From positions 1-64,000 of the forward strand of contig NW_026570264.1 of NCBI RefSeq assembly GCF_019649055.1: 64,000 bases of DNA, read 5' to 3'. Below, one piece after another: positions 25,274 to 38,184 of this stretch. Source of the stretch: Paramacrobiotus metropolitanus (lineage: Eukaryota; Tardigrada; Eutardigrada; Parachela; Macrobiotidae). The stretch's first letter is position 1. Every line of letters begins with the position of its first letter. Both the position numbers and the translations under genes were made by a program. The notes beneath the pieces are model-generated. The model searched no databases. It saw nothing but the letters and a program-made list of their open reading frames with translations, and had not been told where the DNA came from.

Positions 25274-26878
25274 ATGTTGGTTCTTAAGGATGAGCAACTG
25301 AAGCAGTTGTTGCCGCTGCTGGAAGCGGATTTGCCGCGCTCGTTGCCGGTAATTTTCTCAACCATAATTTGTATATTACTATAAATGTTATTATAATGGC
25401 TTTATTTCGGTATAATATGAGTACTGCTAGGTTTTCCATCTTCTTCGCAATAACCTTCGGGGCCGATTCGCCTGGCCTGGTTTGGAATTCGTAGTTGACG
25501 ATTTTCCCAATGTTTCGGTTTGCATTTGCCGCCCGGAACACGAAGGCGGGGTAGGAAATTTGTATACTACGCAATACAGCTCTTAACTGTGAAATTTAAT
25601 AGTTTACAATTCTAGAAATACGTACCCATCGTGAACGGCTACTCCGTTTTTATCTACTCCCGAAATCCCGAAGCACTCAAGAAAATGCTATTTGAACAGC
25701 GTGCTGTGGACTGGTCCAAACCGATCATATTTCTTCGTATGACCGCTTCGTATTTCTTAACAGTTTTTAACTGGACAATTATATTTTGGCGTGTAGATGC
25801 ACCGGAACCCGAGCATCTTTTGCTACTGGAAGAAGGCAAAAATTTCCCCGAAGGTCGTTTTGATCAGGTGCATTTTCGGCGCGATTTTCCGGAAGGCGCG
25901 TTTGCATACCTTTTCGACTTACCCAATCTAGATCTTACGTACGTCTGATAGCTTCTACAATTTAGAAAAATAACATATTACCGTCTCATATTATTACCTT
26001 AAGTGCAACCGTGTAATTCAGTGCTCTTACGTCTGCAAGCAAAAGTCAGTGCGCTACAGCTGGCGGAAACATTGGTCTTCCTCCGCGATAACAAAAGAAC
26101 TAGTTACACCATGTAAAAATAATTGTCTTAGCTTTGCTGTTGAAAATATGGTCATCTGGTCTGTTGATTTGGTGGTCCGACGAAGCGAAAATAATGTTTG
26201 CATTTTTCCAAGCTGCTTTTAAATTAAATATGCACTGTTTGTTTTAATTTTGACGCATTTATTGAAAAATTTTACCATTTTTGTGATTATATTATTACAA
26301 ACATCTGATGTTTGCGATTAATTTTATGATTAAAATATTGTTATAAATATCTGATGTTCTGTTATTCTCGTCCTTTATGCCGACGCTTAAATAATTAAAG
26401 GTCACCGCGGGTTTATAGTTACACCCTTCCGGATGGCTACCACATGGGTCCTCTGCAGCCGCACCACGCCGCCATGATCGGGCGCGACCGGAAGTACGGG
26501 CACGAAGAGAACAACACCATCTACTTCCGACGTTTGATCAGCAGCGGCTTTCCCACGGCGGCCGTGTACTCCGACACCGAACCCGACGTGCCGGTGGCCT
26601 ACATTGTGCTGAAAGCCGAAGGCGCTATCGGCGCAGCGTTCGTCAAGAAAGAGCTACGCAGTATGGGACTGGCACGGGCCGTAGCGTTTGAGCTGTTCCG
26701 GCAGCTGCGGGAGCTGGGCGAGACGTGGGTGTGGGGTGATGTGATGAAGTTCAACATTGCCTCGCAGCGGACGGTGGAGGCCGGCGGCGGAAAAAAGATC
26801 GAAGGGATGGATATACACTGGATTGGGTATCTGCCCAATTCGGTAGAGGGCGAGATCAGAGTGGAATATTACGTTTAA
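25274..26878 (+). CDS. Glycine N-acyltransferase-like protein (GNAT fold)
   Basis: Five exons: 25274-25348, 25431-25550, 25616-25736, 25797-25938, 26401-26878, giving 936 nt, 311 aa, close to the usual GLYAT length of about 295. N-terminal GLYAT-type half: LVLKDEQLKQLLPLLEADLP, PGLEFVVDDFPNVSVCICRP, VNGYSVFIYSRN. C-terminal acyltransferase half: RVYSYTLPDGYHMGPL, VAYIVLKAEGAIG, and the acyl-CoA-binding motif ELRSMGLARAV at about residues 237-247, then VWGDVMKFNIASQR. The enzyme would transfer an acyl group from acyl-CoA to an amino group, as in conjugation or detoxification. The 60-nt intron 25737-25796 has good sites but no stop and a length divisible by three, so it could also be retained and add 20 residues. 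Confidence 0.85.
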
Positions 26879-29330
26879 TGTTAATAACACTTACTCCCTT
26901 CTTTGTACAAAGCCGCAGCTACGTATTGCCCACTGTTTAATTAAACATGAATGTGGCATACAACTTCCATCGCTGTTAAATGTGGTCGTTTACAATACCT
27001 AGTAAAGCCTTAAACTGGGGTTCATGCCACACCACTGTACTTCGAAAAGATCGCTTCGGGGCCGAAAATTTAATTACCAAAACCAATACTTCCGCTTCTT
27101 TCTTAACGCTTTTTTGTTTTACATGCCGTTAAAAAACCGCTTTCACTATTTCGATATCAGCCAGTTTTCCCGTTTTACACTATTCTAAACATATTCGTAA
27201 ACCGAAAGAAATCAGACCATTACATAACAGAAATAATAACTGGTAAAGTTTAACAAAAGAAAGGCAGCGTACGGTCGATAATATTTATTTTATTAGTCAG
27301 CGGCCGATGGCCAACCGGAAGTGGCTGTTTGAGAACTGATGGGTCCCAAGTTGCGCGCGTTTTGTGGTTACAGAAGTGTAACATCGTTTTGAAGTCCATT
27401 GTGTCTCCACCTGTGCATTTCTAGCTGGAGGATTCCCACCAGTATAATTATCCGAAGCTGCAAAAGAACATGGTTTCGGGGTTCCGCACAAACATGCAGC
27501 CTGGTTGAATCCAAACACAAATTATTACGAGTAGTATTTCATTTTTATCATCCTTAGTGTTTACAGTTATTTTACACAGATTTAAAAGTCTTTTGAAAAT
27601 ACTGTGCAAGCTGTAAACAAAGGACCTATGGACAGGATGATTATTTTTTAAAGGTTGAAATGGATTTGTTTGATTATCGTGAGCGGCCAATTCAGAATCC
27701 ATAACCTGGCATTAGTTTCTAAAATTTTCTTGCCGAAAAATATCAGTGCAAATTCAAAGTCGAGGGCGCTGGGCGATAGTAATTTTAAATATCGCTGAAT
27801 TTTCTACAACATTCTGTACTGAAAAATATACATCTAGTTACGTCTGAGCTGAGCGAACAGAATAGGCTGCTATTCGCTCAAATTTCGCTATGTACTCTTG
27901 GAAATCATAGCTCCTTGGAAAAATGGGGATGGAAATACGGCTAACACCGTTTCAGAGCGTGCATCATATACTGTATAGACGATCCAAATACTGGTATAAT
28001 GCATCAACATCTACGGGTCGATTCCTCTCAATCGACACTGGAGCTTTCATCGATGTGGTTGCACTTCGCGATATTGCTCTAATTAATTTTCTATTCTAAT
28101 TAATAGCTATTCTAATTAATTTTCTTTCTCCTGCGAATTCTTCGATCACGGGTTGTTTCTTGTGGTTGCTGGCAGCAACCAGGCGTAGCACAACCACGAC
28201 AGCAACTTGCTGCCATGGTAGTGCTACGACTGGCCTGCTGTTTCCTTGGGTGCCTGAACTGCCATGCTGTCCAGTGAAAAAAATCCTTTGGTTAGTGAGT
28301 AACCGAGCTGCCAAGTGCACAAAATCGTTAAGACGGTTAAGGGATTAGATGACTAAATTCATAAACTGTACATACAAGCTTGTCCGGTAATTTCTGCCGG
28401 TTCAAAACAGCGAAATACACAAATTTGCGTGTTACGCCAAACGTAGTGTAGTGGCAATCGCTATAGCGCAAACTTCGCGCTAAATATGTGCTATCTGTAC
28501 CTTTACGACAGAAATTACCGGACAAGCTTGTACACGAGTTACCACTGCACAGTTTACACTACTGTAGCAGCTGGCAGCTGTAACTTTCTTACAGCTTGCC
28601 CGCTCTATAAAATTGAATACTGAATGGCATGATGGCAAGAGAAAACTAGAGTATTCCAAGTGGACATTGGCTTCAAAAAGTCAAGATGCGACCGGCTACA
28701 GACAGGCACAAGTGCAACAAATAGGGCTATTAATCATTTTCGCTATCATGCACAGCACGAATCACCGTTTTTTATACATTACAGATACGAGTGCAGTAAA
28801 ACTTGTGACTTTGAACACTCGTGTAAATTGAACACTGGTGCACATTGAACGGTCATTACGGAACCGGCGCGTCTCGTAGACTATAACACAGGGGGGACTC
28901 CGCGTATATTGAACACCTCTCTAAAGTGAACATTGCATAAACGAGCTGGAACGGATCTGATTGTTTACTGGTTTGTCTGAGATCAAAGCTCTAACATCGC
29001 CTAGTGTTTTTTCATATTCACTAATACCTAAGTGCGAGCGCGAACGTTTTGTTGAACCACGGTTGGCTAGCGGACTCGAAAGACCCGTATTACTGGAGAA
29101 AAATACTGTAATCTGTCGCTTGATGGGAGAGCGCGCACGCCGCGGCTTTTCTGCCTTTCCTCGATTGCAAAATTATGTGCTGGGGTCCATTTTATTTTTG
29201 TGTAAAATTGAATTGCCCTCTGTTTTCCCGCGTGAGCATGAAGTTTCGTAAATCAGACTTTCCCGTTTTCGTTCTTGCATGCTCATAATACTGCAATCGT
29301 TGTACTGAAAGTTGTCGGCATTTTACACAG
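26879..29330. other. Intergenic region
   Basis: No gene supported apart from the small element at 28368-28533. A short hairpin lies at about 28158 (GGTTGCTGGCAGCAACC). Somewhere in the right half there should be the missing first exon of the Ig-domain gene; I could not choose one. Confidence 0.35.
28368..28533. mobile_element. Short MITE M7
   Basis: About 166 bp with inverted ends: ACAAGCTTGTCCGGTAATTT at the left and its exact complement at the right (28374-28396 and 28509-28531). No coding capacity. Confidence 0.75.
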
Positions 29331-29981
29331 GTTTCCCACACAAAGATTCCACCGTCGTTCGCGTTCAACGGAGAGCGAATTCCCTTGACAAATCTCTCGA
29401 TCGTCAAAAAAGCACTGAAGGATGTGATTTACTGTTGCAACTGCACAAACGGTACCTATCCTACGGGATATTCTGTGCGGGGCAAAGTGTATGATACGAC
29501 CACCGGTGCGTTTTCCCTTACGATAACCAACTTCTCCTACGCCGCTACCGGTCTCTACGAGTGTTTGCACTCGAACGGAAGCAAGCTGGTGGTGACGCAG
29601 AGCTACTGGGTTAGCGCGACCCTCTTCCGCCACGAGGTTTTCGATCCGCCCATGAAGAACCTCACCGTCCGCTACGGCGACCCCGCGGAGATGGTGTGCC
29701 CAGTGCGCTATAATTTCTTGCCCGGATACCTCAAGACTCGCTTCCTCTGGCGCTCAGGAAAGTATTTACTTGCGGCAAAATCGATCGCCGAGGTGGCCGA
29801 CAAGACCATGGCTGCTTGGTGGGGCTTTTATGGGCATGTTGAATTCGGCATCGACGATCCGAGTCGATGCTACTCGACGTTGAAGATCGACAGCGTCGGT
29901 TGGAAGGATGCCGGTCGCTATGAATGCTGGTTCCGCATTAACGATCGCCTTGACAATGGATTGTACAGGAAGCCTATCTGA
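29331..29981 (+). CDS. Two-domain immunoglobulin-like protein, 5' end missing
   Basis: An exon starting after ttttacacag at 29331 reads open to TGA at 29979-29981 (216 codons). It contains two Ig-like domains. The first has YCCNCTNGTYP and ends SLTITNFSYAATGLYEC. The second starts near EMVCPVRYNF and ends LKIDSVGWKDAGRYECWF; the Leu-x-Ile...Gly-x-Tyr-x-Cys signature is typical of Ig strands E-F. N-glycosylation sequons (NGT, NFS, NGS, NLT) fit an extracellular protein. No transmembrane segment or GPI signal is seen. No in-frame ATG starts the exon, so a signal-peptide exon should lie upstream. Function unknown; adhesion or immune roles are possible. Confidence 0.68.
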   Translation, partial: VSHTKIPPSFAFNGERIPLTNLSIVKKALKDVIYCCNCTNGTYPTGYSVRGKVYDTTTGAFSLTITNFSYAATGLYECLHSNGSKLVVTQSYWVSATLFRHEVFDPPMKNLTVRYGDPAEMVCPVRYNFLPGYLKTRFLWRSGKYLLAAKSIAEVADKTMAAWWGFYGHVEFGIDDPSRCYSTLKIDSVGWKDAGRYECWFRINDRLDNGLYRKPI

Positions 29982-30036
29982 ACGTTGTTTAACCGGAGTT
30001 AGTGGTTACAAGAATACAAGGTTAGCCACCGTGTAC

Positions 30037-30871
30037 TTAAGGTGAAAGTTAGGCAATTATGGCGCCATTCACTTTAAACGCTTTAGAACTGTACTGCATG
30101 TAGCTAGGAAGGTATTGTGCCTATTTTCTAATACCAGGATAATTTTGCTGCCGAACGGTGCATCATGAATCCATGATCAGCACAATACCGGCCGGCTACC
30201 CGTAAACAACAGCCTGTAAACAAAACGCTTATCGTTGAACTGCATTCGAACGCTTCGGATTTTTGTTCCCCCCTGAGCGGATCGAATGTATACAAACACT
30301 TTTGGGAAAACGTGTACGTTACAGTTTTTCGAGAAAAATTTTTAAAGGTTTTAAAATCGACTTTGAAAATTTTAAAACGCTGTATCTTTGCCCCTTGTTA
30401 AGCGATCTTTCTCAAACTTCTGCACTTTCGTCTTGTTATCTAACCTGTTGTGTTGGATCATATTTGAATGAGTTAAGTCGAATAGCATTAATGCACTTGC
30501 GAAACAAACATAAAATATGATTAATACTCGTATAAACAACAATGTCATGTGAGTAATAACCGAAGAGGCTGGAAGCTGACGGGCTAGCACGAGGCTGCGC
30601 ACGCCAGTGACAGACAGAGCGAGAGAGGACACAAAGCGCTCTAGCTTCAGTCAGTCAGGACAGAGCAGCTGCGCAACTCAGATCCGTTTCAGGGGATAAC
30701 ACGCGCCTGCCGTGCTGTGGACCTGCCAATGTTTTGTTAACAATTCAAGCCGAGAATCCATTGTTTTCGAACGGGATTTTTTTAAAATGTGGGTGACATG
30801 TTAATTAACTAGACCCATGCTCGGGAACATTTAGTGACTTTTCATAATTAATTGCCTAACCTTCACCTTAA
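30037..30871. mobile_element. Candidate non-autonomous DNA transposon
   Basis: Terminal inverted repeats of about 23 bp (TTAAGGTGAAAGTTAGGCAA and, at the right, the complement with one change) bound 835 bp. The interior has no transposase and contains a short (CAGT)n-like tract near 30645. It fills most of the interval between the Ig and Rh genes. Confidence 0.6.
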
Positions 30872-31636
30872 TTAGCATGTTTCGGTTATTCCGTACAAAG
30901 CAACCTTGTCTGACAAGTGGAGCTTGTCATCCATGGTTTTTCTGGTTCTAATGAATATATCAATAGCTGCTTTGGTGACGTTAAACCCTTGTCCAACTTA
31001 CGCAACTAGAAACTCACCGGAAGTGCTGCACAAGTAATTTGAGTTAAGGTCCTCCAGCAGCATAGGCCGTACGTATGCTCCGATCGTCCGCAAATTAACC
31101 TGACGCTTGACTATGATGGCGTGGTGTTGCTAAACTGTTATTTTACAGCATCAACGCATACATTATACGGCAGACCAAAATGGTATTAAATTCATACGTG
31201 CCTGAAAACGGTTGAGTCTGTGTTGCCATAATTTAAATTGTGCGCGCCTGGCGCTGACTCAGCAGAATACCTATTGTTCGATCCCACGTGGCTGCACCCA
31301 TCTCTGTTGTTTAAATTTAATTTTTCTCACATGTTCCCGGTGCGTGTATGTAAGAATTTAAAATGCCCCTGGTCACGTTGACCAATTTCCTGGTCTGGCA
31401 ATCTTAACCATTTTTTTCCAAACGGACCAGTTTCCACTGAACATAGTTAAACGGAGCGACTAGTAATTAAACCGCTGTTAATGAGCAAATCATATGCTCC
31501 CACAGATTAGGTAATTAAAACAGTCACTTGACATGCCTGAGGCCCCGTACATAACAGCCATATCAGCCGACCACAGGTCGATGCGCGGTTTAGTTGTTTT
31601 GTCTTTCTTCCTTTTTCCACCGTGATCTTTATCACC

Positions 31637-34600
31637 ATGCAGGAAGTCGCGTGGCGCCGCGGGAAGCTGGGTCTCCTGATCTTCGTGTGCGAAGCAGCCT
31701 TTATCATCATTTTCGGCTGTCTTGTGGATTATGGCTGGGAAGGGACGCCGCCGTCGCGTCGACAGGCACAGTTCGGCCGCGGCAGTGTGGAGGAACAGTA
31801 TCTGGCGAAATTGAATCACTCTAATATCACCTTTAATCCGGCGCTAGAGAAATGGATCGGCCGCGAGGCGCTGCTCCGCTCCATGGTGCCCAAGTCGCCG
31901 GCTGAAGGAGCTCGCTATTACACCAGTAAGCGCCCAAAAGCAACACATATATAAAAAAACTAAGAATAATATTTAAAAAGAATACTACAAATCTACTACC
32001 GGTATAATCAACATTTTGAAAATATCAGTTTTCTCTTTAAAATAAATGGAAGATTTAAACGTACGATCAACAAGCGGCGTTCAGTCTTAAGTAAGTATAT
32101 TTTTAACGATGTGTCTTAATTAAAAGAGACATTTTCAGAAGGGCAGATTTATTGTACTGTTACTCTCAAAACAAAGTTTGCAGGATTTTTTTAAAAATCA
32201 CTGTTAATAAGGCAAACTCCACTATATCACTTTAAAACGAATTTTCTATGATACATTTTTTTAGAAACGCTTTCAATAAGTCAACATAATGGCAACAGTT
32301 GTCGGTCGAGTTGCCGGAATCACATTTTTCTCTGTGCGGCCATTTATTGTTTACTTATACATTTATACATATATGCTACTGGCTTTTCTGCTTTAACAGC
32401 TAAGTTTGGAAATTCGTCATAGAGAAATTACTGAACCAGTTGAATAAATTTAAATAACTTTGTATACAGTGTTCCAAGATGTCCACGTCATGGTTTTCAT
32501 TGGATTTGGCTTCCTGATGACATGTCTGAAGAAGTATGTGTGTAAGACAAAAAGTATGATCACCGTAAGTTCTGTTACTATGCTCGATATGTAGGCTCGA
32601 TATGTAGCCGCTTAAAATGCTCGTATTTCCGGGACAGATTATTACGGTAATTATTCACATGATTAATCTAGGTAGCTATAAAGTGCGGAACAATGGTGTC
32701 GTTAAAAAATTTAGTCAGCCGACAATCGGCTTGCCGAGTAGTTGTCAAACTTGTTCGTTAGGAGAGATATTGATCGACTTGTCAAATTTGACTGAGCACC
32801 ATATCTGTGTCCAAAACCGATTAAGCGGCCTATTTCTTCTTTGTCCGGAAGTTGTTAAAATCTGCTATTTTTTTAAAATCTTTTGTAATGTTTGGTCAGA
32901 ATAAAATTTTTCTTTTATTTCCATAAATTTATTTAAATTTAGTTTCGTTAATAGATTTATGTTGGTTAATAGATTCATAAATCTAATCTAATGCTACAGC
33001 AGCTAGATTTTCGGTGTATTTTTAAAAAAAGAATTAATTCTGTCAGAGCGGCGCTGGAAATAGCCTGGAATTAGTTTGAGCCGGGCGTACCGTATTAGTA
33101 CAGCAAACACATGCTAACGATGTCTTTTGCGGTGGACTAGATACGGATACAGCGCAGTGGGCATGACATTCCTGGTGGCTGCCTTCGTTTTGCAGTGGGG
33201 CACTATTCTGCGTGGATTTTACCGTCTCGCGGAAAACAGCTGGAGAATTAATCTGGATTTTATATCGTTAGTCTTCAAAAACACTTTTTCTACGCCACAA
33301 CTTATTATAACTACTTAAGTCCTAATTATTGATTACGCATATTTTAGGAGTTATTAAAGGACACACTTTTAACAAATTACATAATGTTTTAAATTATTTT
33401 TTCGTAGACTTATGCTTGTGTAAAAAGCTTGATTTTTTAATTTATATTTTTGCTACGAATTATTATATTTTCGCAACCCATGATAATTATTAAGTAAATA
33501 TTTTTTTAAATAATTGTAGTAATTCATCTGTTGCACTTACATATCTTTCACTAATTCTACGACAAAAATGTTGCTAACTTGCATTTCTAAATTCTTATAG
33601 AATTATCAGTGCGGAATTCACGGCCGCCACTGTACTCATTACATTGGGTGTGGTTCTGGGAAAACTGAGTCCCATCCAGTACGTCATTATGCTGATGATC
33701 GAGACCGTCCTGGTCACGGTCAACGAGTGGATCTGCTACGATCTCTTATTAATAAAGGACGCTGGTGGCACCATCGTCATCCATCTGTTTGGCGCCTACT
33801 TCGGTCTAGCATTGTCCCGCACGATGCACCGCCGCCAGTTCGCCGATCCGCACTTCAACGACCTGAAAGAGATGAGCCGCTTCTCTGATCTGTTCTCCAT
33901 GGTAGGGACGCTGTTCCTCTGGCTGTTCTGGCCGAGTTTCAACGCGGTGATGGCCATGGATGACGGGCGATACCGGGCGGTGTATAACACGTATTTTGCC
34001 ATTGCGGCCAGTTGTCTGGGCGCGTTCATGGTGTCCACGTTCGTCAAACATGAAAAATTCTGCCCGGTAAAAATTTTAGTTACTATACTTTTGTACATTT
34101 TGCTGTCGCCGAAATGAACGTTAATCAAAAGACTATTATTAATTAATTTATAAAAATTTATCAACGAAATTATGCTCTTTAAATTTGGCTGCGATGCTTC
34201 AGTTTTCTCCCAAAGGGCCGGTTTTTTACAGGCGAACTCATGCGCTTTTTATTTTGCTCCCACACATTCGCCAACAGGCAGAGCGCACTCAGCGCAGTGA
34301 ATATGTTTGCGGATATTTTAATACACGACGCTTTATATAACTTAGCATACAACCACTTGGCTGCGCTTGAATCGGTAATTTATAGCAAAAAGTAAGTGAA
34401 TATTATATTGTAGTAAGTGAATATTCCTCTAAATTTAACATTGCCAAATCAGTTCTATAGCATACAAAATTTTGTTTTTATTTCCAGGAAATTATTCAGA
34501 ATTCCACCCTCGCGGGCGGCGTTGTGGTGGGCGCGGTGTGCGATATGTACTTATATCCGTTCGGTGCATTAATCTGCGGGTTCTTCATCGGATGCATTTC

Positions 34601-35646
34601 CGCTCTGGGATACCATTTCGGTTCGGTAAATAACTGACATTTCTTTCTTGAATTTCATTTTGCTTTCACAAAATGTATATGTACTCGTACAGTACATCAT
34701 GCATCTGTACTAAAAACTTTTTTTGCTCTTAGCCGATTCTCGATAGAAAACTTGGCATCCACGACTCCGTCGGCGTCCACAACCTGCACGCAATCCCGGC
34801 ATTTGTTGGCGGCCTGATTAGTGCGATTGTTGCCGGGTGTGCGACGCCGGAAGTTTATGGCACCTCGTATGTTCTGATTCTGTGCATTAACGAATTTTGC
34901 GATTGCCCCTAATTTTATCGCCTCTGATGCAGATTTTACGGGCAGTTTCCCGGTCAAGTACCCATGGAAAACACACCAGAATATAAAGAACTTCTTAAAA
35001 CCAACGCCAACCTGAAACCAGGCTATGGATGGTCGGCCAGTATGCAGGGCGGTTACCAGCTAGCCGGGATGGCGGTCACGCTGGCAATCGCCATTGGTGG
35101 CGGGATTTTTACAGGTAAGACGGTGCCTAAGCGATTCCGCAAATGACATCTTGGTTTCGTGACTTTCTCCGTCTCATTTATTCAAAGAACTAAAATTGCC
35201 GTATATCTGTTATGATCACCATATGCACGCTACGAGTATTTCGTTTTCGCATTTGCTCCATACTTGCTGGGTTCCTCAGTTTATACATCTTCCATGTACA
35301 TCTAGCTCACTTGCCCTGATACTTGTCAGTAGCAATTTTCCTAGGCAACGTATCCCAAACATATAACGCGGTCATTTCCCTAATTGATTTGTCATCTACA
35401 GGTTTAATCCTGAGGATACCGCTATGGAACCGTCCGACAATGTACGAGGTGCTGGATGATAAACCGTACTGGGAGATGCCGTCCAAACTACACCGCGACG
35501 ATGAAGCGGCACTGCGCGAACGGCTCGATCGTCAGGAGAAGGGCCTTCCTACGGAAACAAATGTCCACTTTTCCAATGGGAAATCAGCTGCTCATGGCGC
35601 TATACAGAATGCCGAAGCAAATGCTTCCCACGCACACTTGATATGA
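31637..35646 (+). CDS. Rh-type ammonium transporter
   Basis: Eight exons: 31637-31925, 32470-32533, 33141-33266, 33601-34066, 34488-34625, 34733-34866, 34933-35114, 35402-35646; 1,644 nt, 547 aa, slightly long for the family. Hallmarks: [60 protein letters not shown] (pore His at about 221), [13 protein letters not shown], and [14 protein letters not shown] (second pore His at about 377). About 11-12 membrane segments, a long glycosylatable first loop (NHSNIT), and a charged cytoplasmic tail. Rh proteins conduct NH3/NH4+ across plasma membranes. Exon 2 must end at AA|gtatgt, which restores LKKYGYSAVG; the later gtaagt does not. The signature has Ser-Val for Thr-Cys and Ala for both Gly compared with the usual DTCGVHNLHGxPG. 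Confidence 0.94.
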
Positions 35647-36415
35647 CCGTCGTCCATCGGTCGGATAGGACAATTTGGGCTGAATCGAGGAACTCGCAAG
35701 GAACGCAGCACACACGCAAGATCACATTTCACTGGCGAACACTGCACATTAAAGTCTACTTTATTTGGGCGAACTTGTTCAGGCAATTTATTAAACTCAA
35801 ATCTAACTGAAACGTTGAAACTCTTTATAGTAGCCCATAGCCTGAGCTGAAACAGTACTTTCCTTACATGTGTATTGCGAGATTCGCACACAGACAAAAC
35901 GCATGAATTTTCTTCATGTGGAATGCCGGCAATCAGGCGTCCAGTATAGTGATAGAGACCGTCACCCGGCAGCAGTTTTGAGTAATCTATGCAGATATTG
36001 ATGCTAGACACGTGCCAGGTATCTGCTGAATTATACATTACACATGACGGCTGTTATATACACGCAGGCATCGGGCTACTCATATAAAGTTTATTAATAA
36101 TTCGAGTATGTACAGAAGTATTTAATACGATATTTATATTATCATATCGCTCAGCTGCCGGAACAGACTTGAACAGCGTAATTGAATGTCGACAATTAGC
36201 GGATCCGGCAACCAACCATCTTTACTTTATGAAGCGCTGACTACCGTGCCAGATGGAGCTCCATCGCTTGTCTTCCCAAGGAAACCGCTACGGTTCCATC
36301 TACGTAACAGGGACGAGCAGCAGCACGCGGTACAGAAATTCCTCCACATATGGCGGATACGGCGCCGGTAGTCCTCCGTCTTGGCCAGAAACAGCAGCTA
36401 CAAACACAGCTCACC
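35647..36415. other. Convergent intergenic region
   Basis: Holds the 3' ends of the plus-strand Rh gene and minus-strand GPCR gene. No further gene seen. Confidence 0.4.
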
Positions 36416-38184
36416 TTAGTTTTGGCTTAAATTTGTACAAACAAGAAAACGGAAAAAGTGGACAATAATTACCGGACTCGTTGAGTACGCCGCCAAAAGA
36501 AATATCCGAAAAATCAGCTGCAACAACGGTTGCGAATTGTACTCCACCGAAAAGAAACTGGAGGCGATGGGTGCCGGTAGCAACGCCAGGGAATACCACA
36601 GCGCCGTGACAAATAGCAGTTTCACGCTACGATACCGCCGTTTGAATAGCGCCCGTTGGTTGTCCGTTGGGATAGGCCGGGGTACCGCGCCGGGGATAAC
36701 CTGACGGTGCGCCATGATCCAACGCATCCCAACCACCAAGAAAATTGTCCCGTACAGCAAACTCAGCCCCGCTATCGGCAAAGCGACGCACAATCCAACC
36801 ACGAAGTGATAGGTGTCGTCCTGCGGAACGGGTTTCGTGCCACACGCACCCCACGGTCGCATCGGCTGGAAATGGGCGCCAATATCGTAGAACAGGACTA
36901 GATTGCTGATAAATGGCACAATGTACGGAACCACCTGCCGTGGACACACAAGAAAAAACAGTGATACACTAAGTTTTACAATGCTATATCACCGAGCCGT
37001 TTTTACCACACAGAATTTAATTGGTCGTAAACTGCACTCACACAGCAGCTGTATAAACAGTGATCGATACCCATAAAATCGAAATATGTGGATTACGATG
37101 GAACCAGAATTCCCGATTTTCTGGGTGTGAATTACCGTCCCCTTTTGGACACAACAAACTGAAACCGGTTTAAAGAAAACGTAGCTTTCAGGACACATTT
37201 AAACTGGGACAAACTTTATAAAGCTTTACTATGCTCCGTTAAAAATATGAAAATTTATTTCAATTTTAGTCTTCAAATGATTTAATAAATTTAAAATAAA
37301 TCTGCAATATTTGCGTTGGACAAGATTCTGTTTAACCCAGGAAAATGGGATTCTAGAACGGATGGGTCTTGCCTTAAAAATTGGCAATCTGGGACAGGAA
37401 AATTTACATTAAGACAAAAACATTTTTTTTTAATTCTAGCGGCCATACGTCAAGGAGATGGCCATGTCGGCCTAAAACGCATAGTCGGGCATAGTGTGGA
37501 ACGGGTTAAACTAAATCTTTATTACATCTTTCGGGTTGCGTAATATTTTCGGATGAAAGTTTTGCTCCTAGGAGCAAAAAAAAGAACTACAACGGAATTA
37601 TGTAATTTTAACTAGATATCGATTATCGTATGAATAAATTTTATAATAAATTATCGATTCCCACACCTACTCAGCAGATAAACGTCAACATAAGAAATCG
37701 TTGCGAACAAAATTAACGCATCGAACAAAATTACCATCATGGGAATGATGACAGTGAGGTGCATCCATTTGGTATATGCATGCGGAAAGCAGATGGCCAC
37801 AAAACGATTGGTGGCCACGGCCAACTGGGCCCAGTCCACCGTGTACATGAACGAATAATAAAACAGCAATAAATTCTTGCAGAAATGTTCCGGCGCGTAC
37901 TGGTAGTACACACCAAAGTACGTATCAATAATAATCATGGGCATACCAATACCGCACAACACTAAATTAATCAGCAGACAGTTAAAAATTAACAGTCCGG
38001 ATCCGTGGCGGAGTTTGCGGGATGACAAAATGGCGTAGATTAATAAGGCGTTGAGGCAGGTGCCGGTAACGGCCAGGATCAGCATAATCACCAGCCACGC
38101 GATTAATGTGGTACGATACGTTATCCACGCGGGAATATCTTCCGTGCTGACGTTGACATGAATCAATGTAGCGGAAACATTCAT
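36416..38184 (-). CDS. Orphan class A GPCR
   Basis: Two minus-strand exons, 37735-38184 and 36416-36934 (322 aa). The donor after PMM (gtaatt) is chosen because it fuses the two halves of TM4 (HLTVIIPMM|VVPYIVPFISN); reading on in exon 1 would give eight membrane segments. Glycosylation sequons NVS at residues 2 and 11. TM1 holds GTCLNALLIYAIL. TM3 starts FCKNLLLF and has NRF where DRY is usual (about 126-128). The disulfide pair would be C102 and C181 in WGACG. TM7 has STSPVIIVHFF in place of NPxxY. A plasma-membrane receptor with unknown ligand; the altered DRY and NPxxY positions are seen in lineage-specific invertebrate rhodopsin-family expansions. Confidence 0.85.

Noticed and set aside
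34231-34400. Possible extra Rh exon after tttttacag
   Set aside because: Contains in-frame stops, and joining 34066 to 34488 directly gives the family sequence [13 protein letters not shown].
37651-37734. Read-through end of the GPCR first exon
   Set aside because: Would give an extra membrane segment; the gtaatt donor after PMM yields a normal TM4.
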